A stretch of 64,000 nucleotides of DNA. Source: Terana coerulea. Taxonomy: Eukaryota; Basidiomycota; Agaricomycetes; Polyporales; Phanerochaetaceae. Made by a program: the position numbers and the translations under genes. The stretch covers positions 310,001 to 374,000 of the forward strand of contig JAKOGH010000747.1 in assembly GCA_024811115.1 (NCBI GenBank), read 5' to 3'. This document shows positions 10,941 to 20,966 of this stretch, piece by piece. The notes beneath the pieces are model-generated. The model was not told where the DNA came from. It made no database searches and saw nothing but the letters and a program-made list of their open reading frames with translations. The number at the start of each line of letters is the position of its first letter. Positions within the stretch are counted from its first letter, which is position 1.

Positions 10941-10960
10941 CGTCCAACCGAGTTTCGAGG

Positions 10961-11291
10961 CTAAGGTAGGCCTACTCCACTTTCGAGTACGTCACGTGGC
11001 TAGGCGCCGTCACGCTAAGCACTGAAAGAGCAACCTCAACCGAATGGGTCATGTTCGGCGGTCCTGACAGGAAGATGTCTTCTCGTCAGTTTATTGAAAC
11101 TTGCACATAAGAATATCTGACGAGACAACCTCTAAGAGAATTGATCTCTAAAGATTTCTGAATCTTTTTCAAGACTGCCTTGCCTAGCCATCCAGCTGAG
11201 CGCTTGGCTCGCGTGACAGCGCCGCTTGGTAATTCCACGTGATGGTCACACCGTGACGAGAGTACTCGAAAGTGAAGTAGGCCTACCTTAG
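10961..11291. mobile_element. 331-bp MITE with 30-bp terminal inverted repeats
   Basis: The ends ctaaggtaggcctactccac and its complement at 11272-11291 pair over about 30 bp with one mismatch. TA sits at both ends next to AGG/CCT, consistent with a TA target site as used by Tc1/mariner-type elements. There is no coding capacity. It lies 20 bp right of the MULE-like element, inside the spacer between the two secreted-protein copies. Confidence 0.65.
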
Positions 11292-11729
11292 TAAGCGTGT
11301 GACCGAACAGGCCCAAAGAAGTGCTGACTAAGCGAGAAACGGCGGGGAGCGCGCGTCGGTGCGACTCGGAAGACAGCTTCAAACCTCTCAGAAACGCAAA
11401 CAGAATGTCGCACCTTCCGAAAAATCAGTTCTTTGCGTCCCCGCACCGTGATGCACACCCATACATTGCTTGATTTCCGTCTAGAAAATTACGAATCCTC
11501 AACACCGAAATTTTTCTCCCAGTAGGCCCCTTTCAGACATGGTCTTGCGCAACATAATTCCTCATTTTGCAAGTATTTATTCAATTGACCTCCTCCCCAT
11601 TTTCTCTGAAAGCTTGACAGACTCAGAAGCATGCGGAATTGTCTGCTGCGCACTATGCACGCTCGATTCAGTCGTGTGCAAGCTGCGTACTTTGGTAGGA
11701 CTTCACGTACACACACACAATGTCACACA
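11292..11729. other. spacer between MITE and duplication copy B
   Basis: No gene supported; only short frames on both strands. Confidence 0.4.
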
Positions 11730-12678
11730 TTGCCCTTCCAACTGCGTACGATGCTGGTCTGATCCATCGGTATGACCGGATATCAACACCTGTCAATGTA
11801 TGTGGTGAGCGGCTCAAGTATCACCATTCAATTTCGAGGCTCATATAGCCTTTCATTTGAATTTGGATAGGTATCATCAACAGAATCAAACCTTCGCCGT
11901 CGCTACCATACAAGCGGTACAACCCTTGAGCAGCTTACTGGGGGCCGAAGTTATTTGATACCTAAGTACCACTACACCAAGATGTCTGACAGCCGTCAGC
12001 CGTCGGCCGCAGCCGCAGCCGCTAAATGCCAAACGGATCACGAGAGTGGTCAGTGTTTTTGTGGTGCTAGTCTTGTTACCGTCAACGCTGACACTTGCAC
12101 TGGTATTGCCAGGCCGTGTATACTGCGACCAGATTCTGCATTGCCGAACTGTTCTCAGTCTGTTTGCGATCGAGTGCCACACTTGCGGCATCACCACTCT
12201 TTCAAGTTTAACACAAGTCGAATCTGGGGTTATAACGCAAACCACGGCCGGCCTCGTAAACCGGTGCCGCTTGACCGTGCGTCCGCTCGATGCGTACTTC
12301 GCATGTTTCATCTTTTATGGAGCAAATGGCAGACCCAAGAAGTCTCGTGTCCTCTAGGGCAATATCATCCCGCGACGACAGCGCACTACGTCCACAACCG
12401 CCCATACTCCTTTGACATCCGGTTTGAAGTGCGACTCTCCTCGCTCCCCAACCTGTGTTTTCGACTGCGAACTGGAGTCGCTGCTCCTGTTTCGACAGCT
12501 TGCTCCACGTCGGCGATGCATTTCTTCGTGAAGTCCACCGGCCGGAGTCTCTAGGAACGATGCCGAGGGGCAAGCCTGTACCTCTGTTGTTCCTGCGAAA
12601 AGTGGTTCGCCGAGGTCGGCAAAGCAGATGTTGGAGCTACCCCATTACACAGAGCGAACAGCTTCTCTCTTGGATGTC

Positions 12679-12685
12679 TATATAA
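12679..12685 (+). promoter_or_regulatory. TATA box of secreted-protein gene 2
   Basis: TATATAA in the same context as in copy 1. A probable 5'-UTR intron lies at 12785-12840 (GTGAGT...CAG). Confidence 0.7.
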
Positions 12686-12849
12686 ACCTCTGGTATCCTG
12701 CTTCCTTCAGCTCAGACACCAACAAGCATCCCAAACACCAACCAGCTACTCAAATCCCAACTACCAACCCAACACCACTTCGCAGTGAGTCCACACCCAG
12801 CTGTCGAGGGCCAAACACTTACTTACCGCCCCATTCTCAGCTCAACATC

Positions 12850-13259
12850 ATGTTCACCAACACCCTCGTCGCTCTCGCCCTCTCTTCTGTCGCATTTGTC
12901 AACGCTTCTCGTACGTGCTCACCGCATGTTCTCGTCCTCTCACGTGTTGACATGCCCCCATAGCATCCCTCGTAGCCCGCGACGGCTTCTCCGTCACGAC
13001 GTTCTCCGCCGCGGGCTGCCAGGGCAGCAACCAGGGCACGACCAACGTCGGCGGCTCTGGCACCTCGTGCGTCGAGATGGGCTTCGCAGGCTCCTTCCAG
13101 GTCGGCAGCGGCTGCGGCAGCGTGCAGGTGCAGTACCACCACAACGCCGGCTGCAATGCCGACGAGCCCAACGAGATAGACACTGTCACCGAGGGCTGCG
13201 TCGACATCCCGGGCGACCTGGGCACGCACTTCTCGGCGGTGTTCTCCTGCTTGGATTGA
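12850..13259 (+). CDS. small secreted six-cysteine protein 2
   Basis: Exons 12850-12910 and 12964-13259 with a 53-nt intron (GTACGT...TAG, phase 1) give 118 residues. The signal peptide covers residues 1-19 or 20. The mature part has six cysteines in the same places as paralogue 1 and differs from it mainly at the N-terminus and last residues (ends SCLD). This copy splices cleanly at the standard acceptor, so it is the reference for the pair. The high conservation of coding sequence against the more diverged flanks suggests that both copies were kept under selection (inference). No family is recognised; it is a secreted protein of unknown function. Confidence 0.82.
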
Positions 13260-13520
13260 GCGCGGAATCTTCCCAAATCTGTAGCGCGAACGCAATGGCC
13301 TTAGTACACGCTATTGACCGATGACAACGTAATAATCCAATGTAACACCAGTAACTTATGCGAATGAAATGTCTGCACGGTGATATGAAAACGGCGATGC
13401 ATATACATCAGCTGCAGGTACGTTAAACGCACATTCGAATAAAATTTCGTCGTCCTGTTGTCTAAGGACGCAGGTTAGATCCGCTCCACTCCTACTTGAC
13501 CTAAGTATGACTACCAGCTC

Positions 13521-13905
13521 ACGGGCCACAGCCAGTGTCAGCTCATCCTGACAGCGCACAAGCTCTGACACTCGCGCCAAAGCGGACCGCAAGAGATAAT
13601 GGCTTGCATCTACAACAGGGTCACGCATTTGCCGCGAGCCGTCTTCACTTCACGAGTGACTGGACTGGACCTGACAAACGATACCGACAGAGCAGGCTTC
13701 CAAGATATACGGTGAAATGGGATGGGTATTGCTGCGATGAGGATATTGATACATGTAGTGCGACGACGACGAACCCCTACCAACCGTGACTTGCACGGGC
13801 CCAAGAAAAGTAATGAAGTTAAGCCTGAGCTACGAGCTCCTGAAGGTAAGGATACCTAGACCGCTTCTATGAGATCGGCGCACGGTAGAAGTATGATGCT
13901 GAAGC
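13521..13905. other. intergenic region
   Basis: Nothing supported. It is the 3' flank of two converging genes. Confidence 0.4.
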
Positions 13906-14801
13906 TTACTCATGATCGTCCAAGAACCCTGTATCACGGCTGATGGACTCTGCGAACTGCACCGAGGATAAGCCTGATGTCAAAAGCAACTCGCGGTAGT
14001 GGGCTAGAGCTGCTTCGACTGAGAGCATGTCATTGGGAAGTCTGCGGAAGAGTCAGAGAAAAAAATTGGCGAACGAATGGCTAACTCACAGCTCCGCCAG
14101 TGCTCGATTGATATCCAGTATCGTGCACCCGTCGGGGTTCTCTACGGACAGAAACGGTTGACCACTTGCGTCCTGAAAATTTATGGATTGCATGGGTGGA
14201 AATGTGGCGAATGCACAAGATGCGTTTGGATGTGCGCAGAGCGGACCATACTGCGAGGATTTGGACTCCGGGAACGTTGGCAAATGAGTGAGAAGGATGG
14301 AGAGCGTGTCCGGACACGGCAAATGAGGGCCGTCGGGCGGAGCATTGGCAAAATGCAGATAAAAATATAGCGGGTGTAGCGTGATGTCCAGGGGCAAATG
14401 AGGAAGGTCACGAAGGGAGCTGGGCGAAAAGGTCCGGTACTGCTTGGCTGGGGGCGAGGTCAGAAGGCGAAGGCGGGCTCGATCGCAATCACATGTGACG
14501 CACCGAAGCATGCATTCGCGTCCCTGCAGGACCTGATTTCACATCTAGACGCGTGCTGGACGAGCGTGAACGCGAGTCCCCGCCAGCTCAACAGGCTGCC
14601 CGTCTGTCCTACCCGCATCCGCCGCCGCGGTCGCCCAAACCCCGCCCTCAAGCACGCCGTCTGCCAGCACCCGTCGTTGTCGTACACCGAGCGCACCGAG
14701 CGGCATGTCTGCGAGAGGGCTATATGCGCCCCGAGGTCCCCTGCAACCAGGTCCCGTATGCGCGCAAGAAGCTCTGCAGTGAGCTCGGTGAAGTTTGCCA
14801 T
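13906..14801 (-). CDS. F-box-like protein
   Basis: Three exons, 14801-14504, 14447-14090 and 14041-13906. The two introns of 56 and 48 nt have GTGCGT and GTGAGT donors and CTGAC branch sites, and all phases fit to give 263 residues. The N-terminus, ELTAELLARIRDL followed by HIALSQTCRSVRSV, is an F-box-like helix set that would bind Skp1 in an SCF ubiquitin ligase (established role of the family). The rest contains no recognisable LRR or WD repeats, which is usual for the large, variable F-box families of Agaricomycetes. The 3' end is slightly uncertain: a GTAAGC donor overlaps the last codon and an alternative last exon would add two residues. It is divergent from the NT-C2 gene, with about 700 bp between the starts. 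Confidence 0.78.
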
Positions 14802-15509
14802 GTTCGAGTTGGGAGCTGGGTGGTGTCAGGTTCGAGGTTCTCGCAGAAAGACAACGGAAGAGATTTGTACCAGCTATCACACGCTGCCAGGCCTCTATGG
14901 CCTCCAGGAGGGCCTGAGAGACGACTTCGGAGACTGGGGAAGGCGCAGGTCGATGGTCAAGAACATTTGTTCCCCTTCGTCGCCCCTCGTTTCTCGACAA
15001 CTAGCATGGAAAACCAAAGGTTGGGCGCAAAGGCCGTGATGGACAGGAGCAAGCCACAACATTTCCCGTCACGCGCTATCACCTTTCGGGGCTTATCCCG
15101 GGGATAAGCACTTAACTCCGTAAATGCATAATTAATCCACGTGCGCGTCTCCCAAGTGCGCGCCGAGCTGGCCCAGGCCGAGACACCCGTCCCCAGCCCC
15201 TTTCCTTCATCCCAACTTCACCCTATCTTCGCAGGTTGTTCGCAGGCCTCAGTGTCGTGGCAGCACCAGAATACTGCAGCCTAGAACAAGCATACACCCA
15301 CCATCCGAACGAGCGCATCTCTCAAAACCCGAATGCCCTTAGGCTGTGTCGGCGCTGGACCTCATCAGCATCACCCAGCAACTACAACCTCCGCCCACCT
15401 GTGAACATCTGTGTACGATCCTCGACCTCGCCGGCGGTATGCGCATGCCTGCTCGCTCCGACGTTATAAAGCCTATCGACGCCAAGCAAGATCCTGCCAG
15501 CTCTGCACC
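14802..15509. promoter_or_regulatory. divergent promoter region of F-box and NT-C2 genes
   Basis: No gene supported. It contains the upstream regions of two genes that are transcribed away from each other. Confidence 0.4.
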
Positions 15510-16981
15510 ATGGCCATGAACAAACCATCTTTCGCATCCGATGGAAGCTCCTCCTCCTCCGTGGCACCTCCACACACATCACACGGCCTACGAACTCAGT
15601 TTGGCCACATCCTGCCCAAGCATGCGCTCTTTCAGGTGCACCTGCACGTCGACCAGCTCTCGAACGTCCCGCTCGTCGGCGGTGAGTTCGGCGTCCGATG
15701 GAAATTCAAGAACGTCCAGTCCGGCTCCGGCCTCCTGAACAAGATGAAGAATCGCTCTGCATCGTCTCCGGCACTTGCAAGCTTTGGCGGGAGGAGAGAT
15801 AGCAAGGGAAAGGGGAGGGTGCCGCCGCAGATTGAGGTTACCCCGCACACGCCGATACACGACGGATTCCAGACCGACGACCACCGTTCCTCGTACGACC
15901 GCTCCTCAGTTGAAGACGACAGCGAGGACCCTCTGGCGCCGCACGCCAACACGGCCACGCCGTACGGCCAGTTCCTGACCGCGTCCCCACCAGACATGCC
16001 CATACCGCTGCCCGCGAAGCCCGGCCGCCTCGAGAAGCAGGCCGAGGCGCGCGGCATCACCTCCTGGGCCCAACTGCAGGCCTATAACGTCCGCTGGGAT
16101 CAGCGCGTCAGCGTCGTCGTCCAGATGGACGTCCACCGCGAGACTGCCGACCTGCTCCCCTGCGAGCTCAAGCTCGTCGTCATGCAGCGCGTCGTCCCAG
16201 GCGACCCGAATGCGCCGCACCAGCCGCGCCTCGGCGCGGTCTACATCAACCTCGCGGAGTACGCAGATGCGGGCGCGGTGACCCGGCGGTATTTGCTGCG
16301 CGAGAGCAAGACGAATGCCACCCTGAAGGTCCGTATATGCTATCCCATGAAGCTACTGTACTGACCGCCCTGCAGCTATCTATCGAACTCGAGCACATTG
16401 GCGGAGAGAAACAATATATCCCGCCACCGCTGCGCAAAGGCGAAATTATGGCATCCGTGACGGGCCTGCTGGCCAACAACGACTTATACCGCACAAAGCT
16501 GGCGCGCGATCTCGACATGTATACCCATACCCAAGACGACGGCTTCTCGGACGATTACCAGCGCTATTCCAACAAGGAAGGCTCGGTCGACTTTGACCGT
16601 CTGGCGATCTCAAACGGCCTGCGCACGACAGAGAACCTCATCGATGCCCTCTTCAACCCCGTGCCCACGGCGAGCGAGAAGCCGTCGCCGTTCACGTACT
16701 ACGATCCGGACAGGGCCCAGCAGGCGGAGAAGGCCGCATCTTTCGCGGAGCGCCAGTCCACACATAGTAGTACGGACAGCGGGTACACAGATGGCAGCAG
16801 CGGCCACCATCCCGCATCCGTGTACACCACGGGCAGCGACTCGACGGGCGGCGCGCCGCCGGGGCTCGACCAGGCGCGGCATTGGTGGCAGAAGATGCGC
16901 AGCCGTCCGAGCACGCCGCTCACGCGGACTCTCCGCCCGACGACGCCGCAAACCGCCGAATTCACTAGAGTTGTGTCATGA
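15510..16981 (+). CDS. C2 NT-type (EEIG1/EHBP1 N-terminal) domain protein
   Basis: Exons 15510-16328 and 16376-16981 with a 47-nt intron (TACTGAC branch, TGCAG acceptor, phase 0) give 474 residues. The N-terminal NT-C2 domain shows LPKHALFQVHLHVDQLSNVP, then GGEFGVRWKFKNVQ. It resumes after a Ser-rich insertion at RWDQRVSVVVQMDVH, LGAVYINLAEYAD and LKLSIELEHIGGE, the typical order of beta strands. The C-terminal 170 residues are polar and Ser/Thr-rich. NT-C2 proteins are membrane-associated adaptors linked to trafficking and actin (family knowledge); the fungal members are poorly characterised. The exon join falls inside the domain, which supports the model. The start ATG at 15510 is followed three codons later by another ATG. 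Confidence 0.85.
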
Positions 16982-17864
16982 CCCTACGCCTCCCAACCCA
17001 GTTCTCCATTCACGTTCCGGCTCAACCTCGCGACTTCTTGCTTCCGCCTTTCTGCGTTGCATCGCCCGATCCCTTCTACGCTTTCGTTTCGTCTCATTGC
17101 ACTTCTGCGGCCGCTTTCCGCATACACGCATTCGCATTCTATTGTTATACGCTCAGTATCCGCATGGCTTTACCGACCATACCATCTCATTAAAGTGTAG
17201 AACCAGATATTGTAGCTCCGGATCACAATAATTCAGGGATTGCTGTCATCTAATCTGTGCCTTGCTTCCAGCATGGTGAAGCAACTGTCCGCCTGACAGT
17301 GAGTTCTCGACGAAGGGTAAGTGCGCGTCCGGCCAGTCAACGTTAGTCAACTTGAAGGTGTTTCACGATAGCAATGCATGTCGAGACCGATTTCGCGCCG
17401 CTGTTTATGTCGACAACTGCGCAAAGAAAAAAGAAAGTGAAGAAGAGGTTAAACAGGTTCCTAATACACTCTCCACTGTGAACCCATGTCGGGCTACTTA
17501 TTGTGCACTGACGAAAGGGCGAGTGCGGACAAGACAATTTAAAAGCGGTACTGACTGCGAGCATCCTCTTCACAAGTCGGGAACGAGACTAACGCTTTCT
17601 GCGAAGCATTCTTCCACTTTCTGTTCCCAGAAAGGCTTGCAGCGCCGCGTTTAAAGGTCAGAAACCCCGTGAAAAGCTATTATGGAACACTCTGATGAGG
17701 GCGGAACACTCAATACTATTTAGTAGTGTAAGCGGGATCACTACCTAGTTTGGAATTGTCTGCCGTGATAGTATACAGAAAGTAATAACACAGAGAAAGC
17801 AAGAGACTATCCAGCGACGCGAGCAGAGAACGTGCAAAGCATTTATGATGCAAAAGAAGGAAGG
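16982..17864. other. intergenic region
   Basis: 3' flanks of the NT-C2 gene and of the convergent kinase pseudogene. No coding or structural feature supported. Confidence 0.4.
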
Positions 17865-19150
17865 TTACTGGGACGGAACAGCGGGTCGAAGAGCAATGTA
17901 GTACCCGAGGGTCTTGAAAAGATGTGTGATAGAGCGTACGATACCTAGTGCTGGGTCTTCGTTGCATGGTATAAGCCGTGAGCGCAGTCTCCGCGTACTG
18001 AGACTTTTCTCCAACACAGCAAAGCGGGAGACAACGTCATCCATCGTTGGCCGCTTGGAGGGGTTTTTCTTGCACCATTTCCCCCACTAAAGGCGTGAGA
18101 AATTCCAAGCCATGAAAGCTCTACGCTGACTGTCAATACTCGTCCATGCAATAAGAGCAGAAGAACGCACCTGCAACAGATTTTTTGTGATCATGTTTCC
18201 GGGGTGGTGGGCATCTGTCGGGGAGGGGTCAACCGCCGTATCGTAATCCTCAAACTCAGGCACAGTCTTGTCCCCGCCAAGGATGGGCAGCTCGCGCGGT
18301 GGGCCAGCCGCGGGGTCGTACTTGCGCGACAGACCGAAATCAATGAGGAAGTAGCGCGTCGGTCGTGACGTGCGACTGTAATACCTGGCGGTGGATTTGA
18401 AGTCTCTCGACTTCTGGGGCACGCGAGGATGAAACATGTCGGGAAACATGGGCGCAGGGTCGAGCATAATGTTGCGACCCATGCAGTCTCTGCAGTTCCG
18501 ATTGAGCACTGTGCACGACATTGCGCACAGAGATGATCGCTGTTCTCGTACCGGTGCGCTACATGACATTGGTGCATGAATTGCAGACCCTGCATCATGA
18601 ACCAAGCGCATGAGCGTCGGAGATCGCCCAGATCATAGGGTTGAGAACGATACCTCGAATATCTGCCTTAGGAAGTCAACGACCTCTCCGAGCGTGCTGA
18701 ACTTTGGACTCTCATTGAATGTCCTCAGCATTGGCATGACAAGAAGAAAAGTGCCCTGCGAGTCCGGTATGGTGAGGACCTCATGTACACAGACACAGTG
18801 GTTGCGAGGATGAGACACGAGCGGCTCCTTCGAAAAGTACTCGGTGATCTCAACTTCATGCGGATAGATTGCAGTATCGACTCGCTTGAGCATGATTATC
18901 GTGCCGTCGGATATGCGCACCACATCGAGAAGGTTACTGTACTACATTTTTCTCCGGGTTTAAATTGTGTGATTGAATCCACGCATGAGGCTTACCGTCG
19001 AGAGAAATCCATCTTCATAGTCTCGTGGTTCACGATTGGTGGACTGCCATGAGGGTACCCAGTCAGGTCGGTACTGTGGGCGAAGTAAGTAGCCTTAACT
19101 CTCCAGCCACTTTTGATGGTCCCTCCAAAAGTACTCATGCCTGGCCAGAC
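17865..19150 (-). pseudogene. FunK1-like protein kinase, decayed
   Basis: Exon-like blocks on the minus strand spell out the fungal FunK1-type kinase order: an N-terminal YFWRDH...YRPDWVPSW block, VVRISDGTIIMLKRV, HEVEI, an HRDC catalytic loop split by an intron (18552/18489), IDFGLS in place of DFG, and a C-terminal KRPTMDDVV. Introns at about 18653-18590 and 18551-18490 still have good signals. Three lesions argue against function: an in-frame TAA at 19095-19097, a phase clash at the first intron (18995-18937), and one extra base in the A run at 18064-18068. The last could be a base-call error; the stop codon is a substitution and more likely real. These kinases are an expanded, fast-turning family in mushrooms (established). 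Confidence 0.7.
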
Positions 19151-19531
19151 CCCCTGGTTCCCTATTTAGATCCTGGCCAGAATCGCGTAGCCCATCCATG
19201 TAGAGAGGAGTGCAGCGGCTGATAGTCTGCGAGGGTCGCGCTGGGAGGGGGCTGGGCGGGGGTCAGGACATAGCAGGCAAGTTCAAGTTGAACTTTCTGT
19301 GGGCGTTCGCTTTGGCGTCCGGCGGTCAACTTCCCATCAAGAACAAACCGAACCGAACCGAACCCCTTATTGGACGAGGCGCCCATTTGGGCTACGGCGT
19401 TGACATGTTCGCGTCTTGCTCGTCGCGGCCCTGCACGCCACCTGCCATGCCACGTATACGTTCGTCTGTGTTCGGTTTGCCCCCTGCATTGACCAGGGCG
19501 GGTGAACCGCACGCTACTACTTACTACTAGC
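19151..19531. promoter_or_regulatory. upstream region of the wax-synthase-like gene
   Basis: GC-rich leader with a short ACCGA x4 run at 19346-19365. No gene supported. Confidence 0.4.
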
Positions 19532-20851
19532 ATGGGTGATGCGGTCAAACTCCCAGACATACTTACTTGGACGCGGACTCTGGTGCAGTCACAGGTAGAC
19601 TTGCTGTCGAGACCAGAGGACCGAGTGCCTGTGGGAATACAGTCTCTCATCGCCTATTTCACCCCCGTCGTCACGTCCTACTATGCGATGGCTGTCTTGG
19701 TTCTCAAGCCCTCGACACAGCTGCACAGACTGGTCTTGCTACCTTTGGCTCTGTACGCCACTTGGAGGGCCGCAACGCGTTGCGACGTGTCCGCTGGCAT
19801 CCCAGAGATGAATCACAGTAACTACGGGCACTGTGTATGTCATCCTCCTGTTCATGCACAGACAGCCGATATTGACCATAATTCACGCCAGATCATCATG
19901 TTTGCATTCAGCATGCGCATGCTCGAATGGGCCTTCATGGCAGAGCCTCTGCAGCGTCCGCCCGGCCACGAGCACGGAAGCATCTACGCCGACGCCTTTG
20001 ACCTCTGCTGCAACCTGCGCGGGCTGGGCTGGGCGTGGTCCGCAGGCCTCTGCGTCCCCGCCGAAACACGCCCGACGCACAGCCGCGCCGCGTTCGTGCG
20101 CGCGACTCTCCTCCGTGCGCTGCGCGACGTCGTCGTGTGCGACGTTATGCAAGCAACCATACACGCCCTGGCCCCGACCACGTTCGGCTCCCTGCGCGGC
20201 GGGACGATCTTCGTGCCCACGCTCCCGCCCGTGCGCCGGTACGCGTACTCGAGCCTCGTGTCGGCGCTCACCGCCGTCGGCATCTACGCGTCGCTCAACA
20301 TGATGTACCACCTCGCCACCGCGCTCGCCTTCGCCCTGCCCGTCGTCGGGCCGCGGCAGCGCCCGGAGGACTGGCCGCCGCTGAGCGACGCGCCCTGGCG
20401 CGCGACGTCCCTGCGCGACTTCTGGGGCCGGCGCTGGCACCAGCTCTTCCGCCGCTCGTTTCTCGTGCTGGGCGCGGCGCCGCTGGCGCGCGTGTTTGGG
20501 CGTGCGGGCGCGGTCCTCGGCGTGTTCCTGCTATCGGGCGTCATGCACGACGTGTGCATCTGGGGCATGGGTCGGGGCACGGACTTCCCGCGCATCGGTG
20601 GGTTCTTCATGGTGAACGGCGTCGGCATTATCAGCGAATACGCTTTCGAGAGGTTCACGGGGAGAAGAGTGCGCGGCTGGATAGGATGGGTGTGGACGAT
20701 GCTGTTTATGGTCGTCACAGGTAACCTAGTCGTCGATGCGTGGCTTACCAGGGGCTTCATTGGGTCCGCTGTCTTTCCCGAACCTGTACGGCCCACAACG
20801 CTTCTGAAATGGACAGTTCAGTACTTACGGGGTAGCGGATTTGCGGGATAG
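19532..20851 (+). CDS. wax-synthase-domain O-acyltransferase, multi-pass membrane protein
   Basis: Exons 19532-19834 and 19892-20851 give 420 residues. The 57-nt intron (GTATGT...GCCAG, TTGAC branch) is a multiple of three and open, so a naive reading keeps it as 19 extra residues; splicing restores the family pattern. Hydrophobic helices occur throughout. The signatures are LRDFWGRRWHQLFRR near residue 275 and SGVMHDV near residue 318, whose His is the expected catalytic residue of MBOAT-type wax synthases. Such enzymes move an acyl group to an alcohol in the ER membrane; in fungi the domain is also found next to terpenoid or polyketide genes. No such cluster is present here. The substrate is unknown. 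The start at 19532 is the first ATG in frame. Its 3' end converges with IDP1, 115 bp away. Confidence 0.83.
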   Translation: MGDAVKLPDILTWTRTLVQSQVDLLSRPEDRVPVGIQSLIAYFTPVVTSYYAMAVLVLKPSTQLHRLVLLPLALYATWRAATRCDVSAGIPEMNHSNYGHCVCHPPVHAQTADIDHNSRQIIMFAFSMRMLEWAFMAEPLQRPPGHEHGSIYADAFDLCCNLRGLGWAWSAGLCVPAETRPTHSRAAFVRATLLRALRDVVVCDVMQATIHALAPTTFGSLRGGTIFVPTLPPVRRYAYSSLVSALTAVGIYASLNMMYHLATALAFALPVVGPRQRPEDWPPLSDAPWRATSLRDFWGRRWHQLFRRSFLVLGAAPLARVFGRAGAVLGVFLLSGVMHDVCIWGMGRGTDFPRIGGFFMVNGVGIISEYAFERFTGRRVRGWIGWVWTMLFMVVTGNLVVDAWLTRGFIGSAVFPEPVRPTTLLKWTVQYLRGSGFAG

Positions 20852-20966
20852 CACATCTCGCAGCCTACTCAATCAGAAAGATATCAGTACCATGGTATCA
20901 TAGACCCATGTAGTAACCAAGCTATGCGGTACAACATATAAAGTACACCTAAAGATCGTCCTGAAG

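Larger units (their letters stand above)
11730..13520. repeat. direct duplication, copy B, carrying secreted-protein gene 2
   Basis: Second copy of the 7550-9312 segment. Similarity runs through the promoter (gagtggtcagtgtttt...ggccgtgtatactgcgac), the gene and the 3' flank. Confidence 0.8.

Noticed and set aside
8598..13259. Hydrophobin identity for the two small secreted proteins
   Set aside because: Only six cysteines and no paired CC pattern; hydrophobins have eight with two CC pairs.
19346..19365. ACCGA x4 run as a CRISPR-like or regulatory array
   Set aside because: A simple short tandem repeat with no spacers.
19835..19891. 19 extra residues in the wax-synthase-like protein
   Set aside because: This open 57-nt stretch has donor, branch point and acceptor and breaks the family pattern, so it is an intron.
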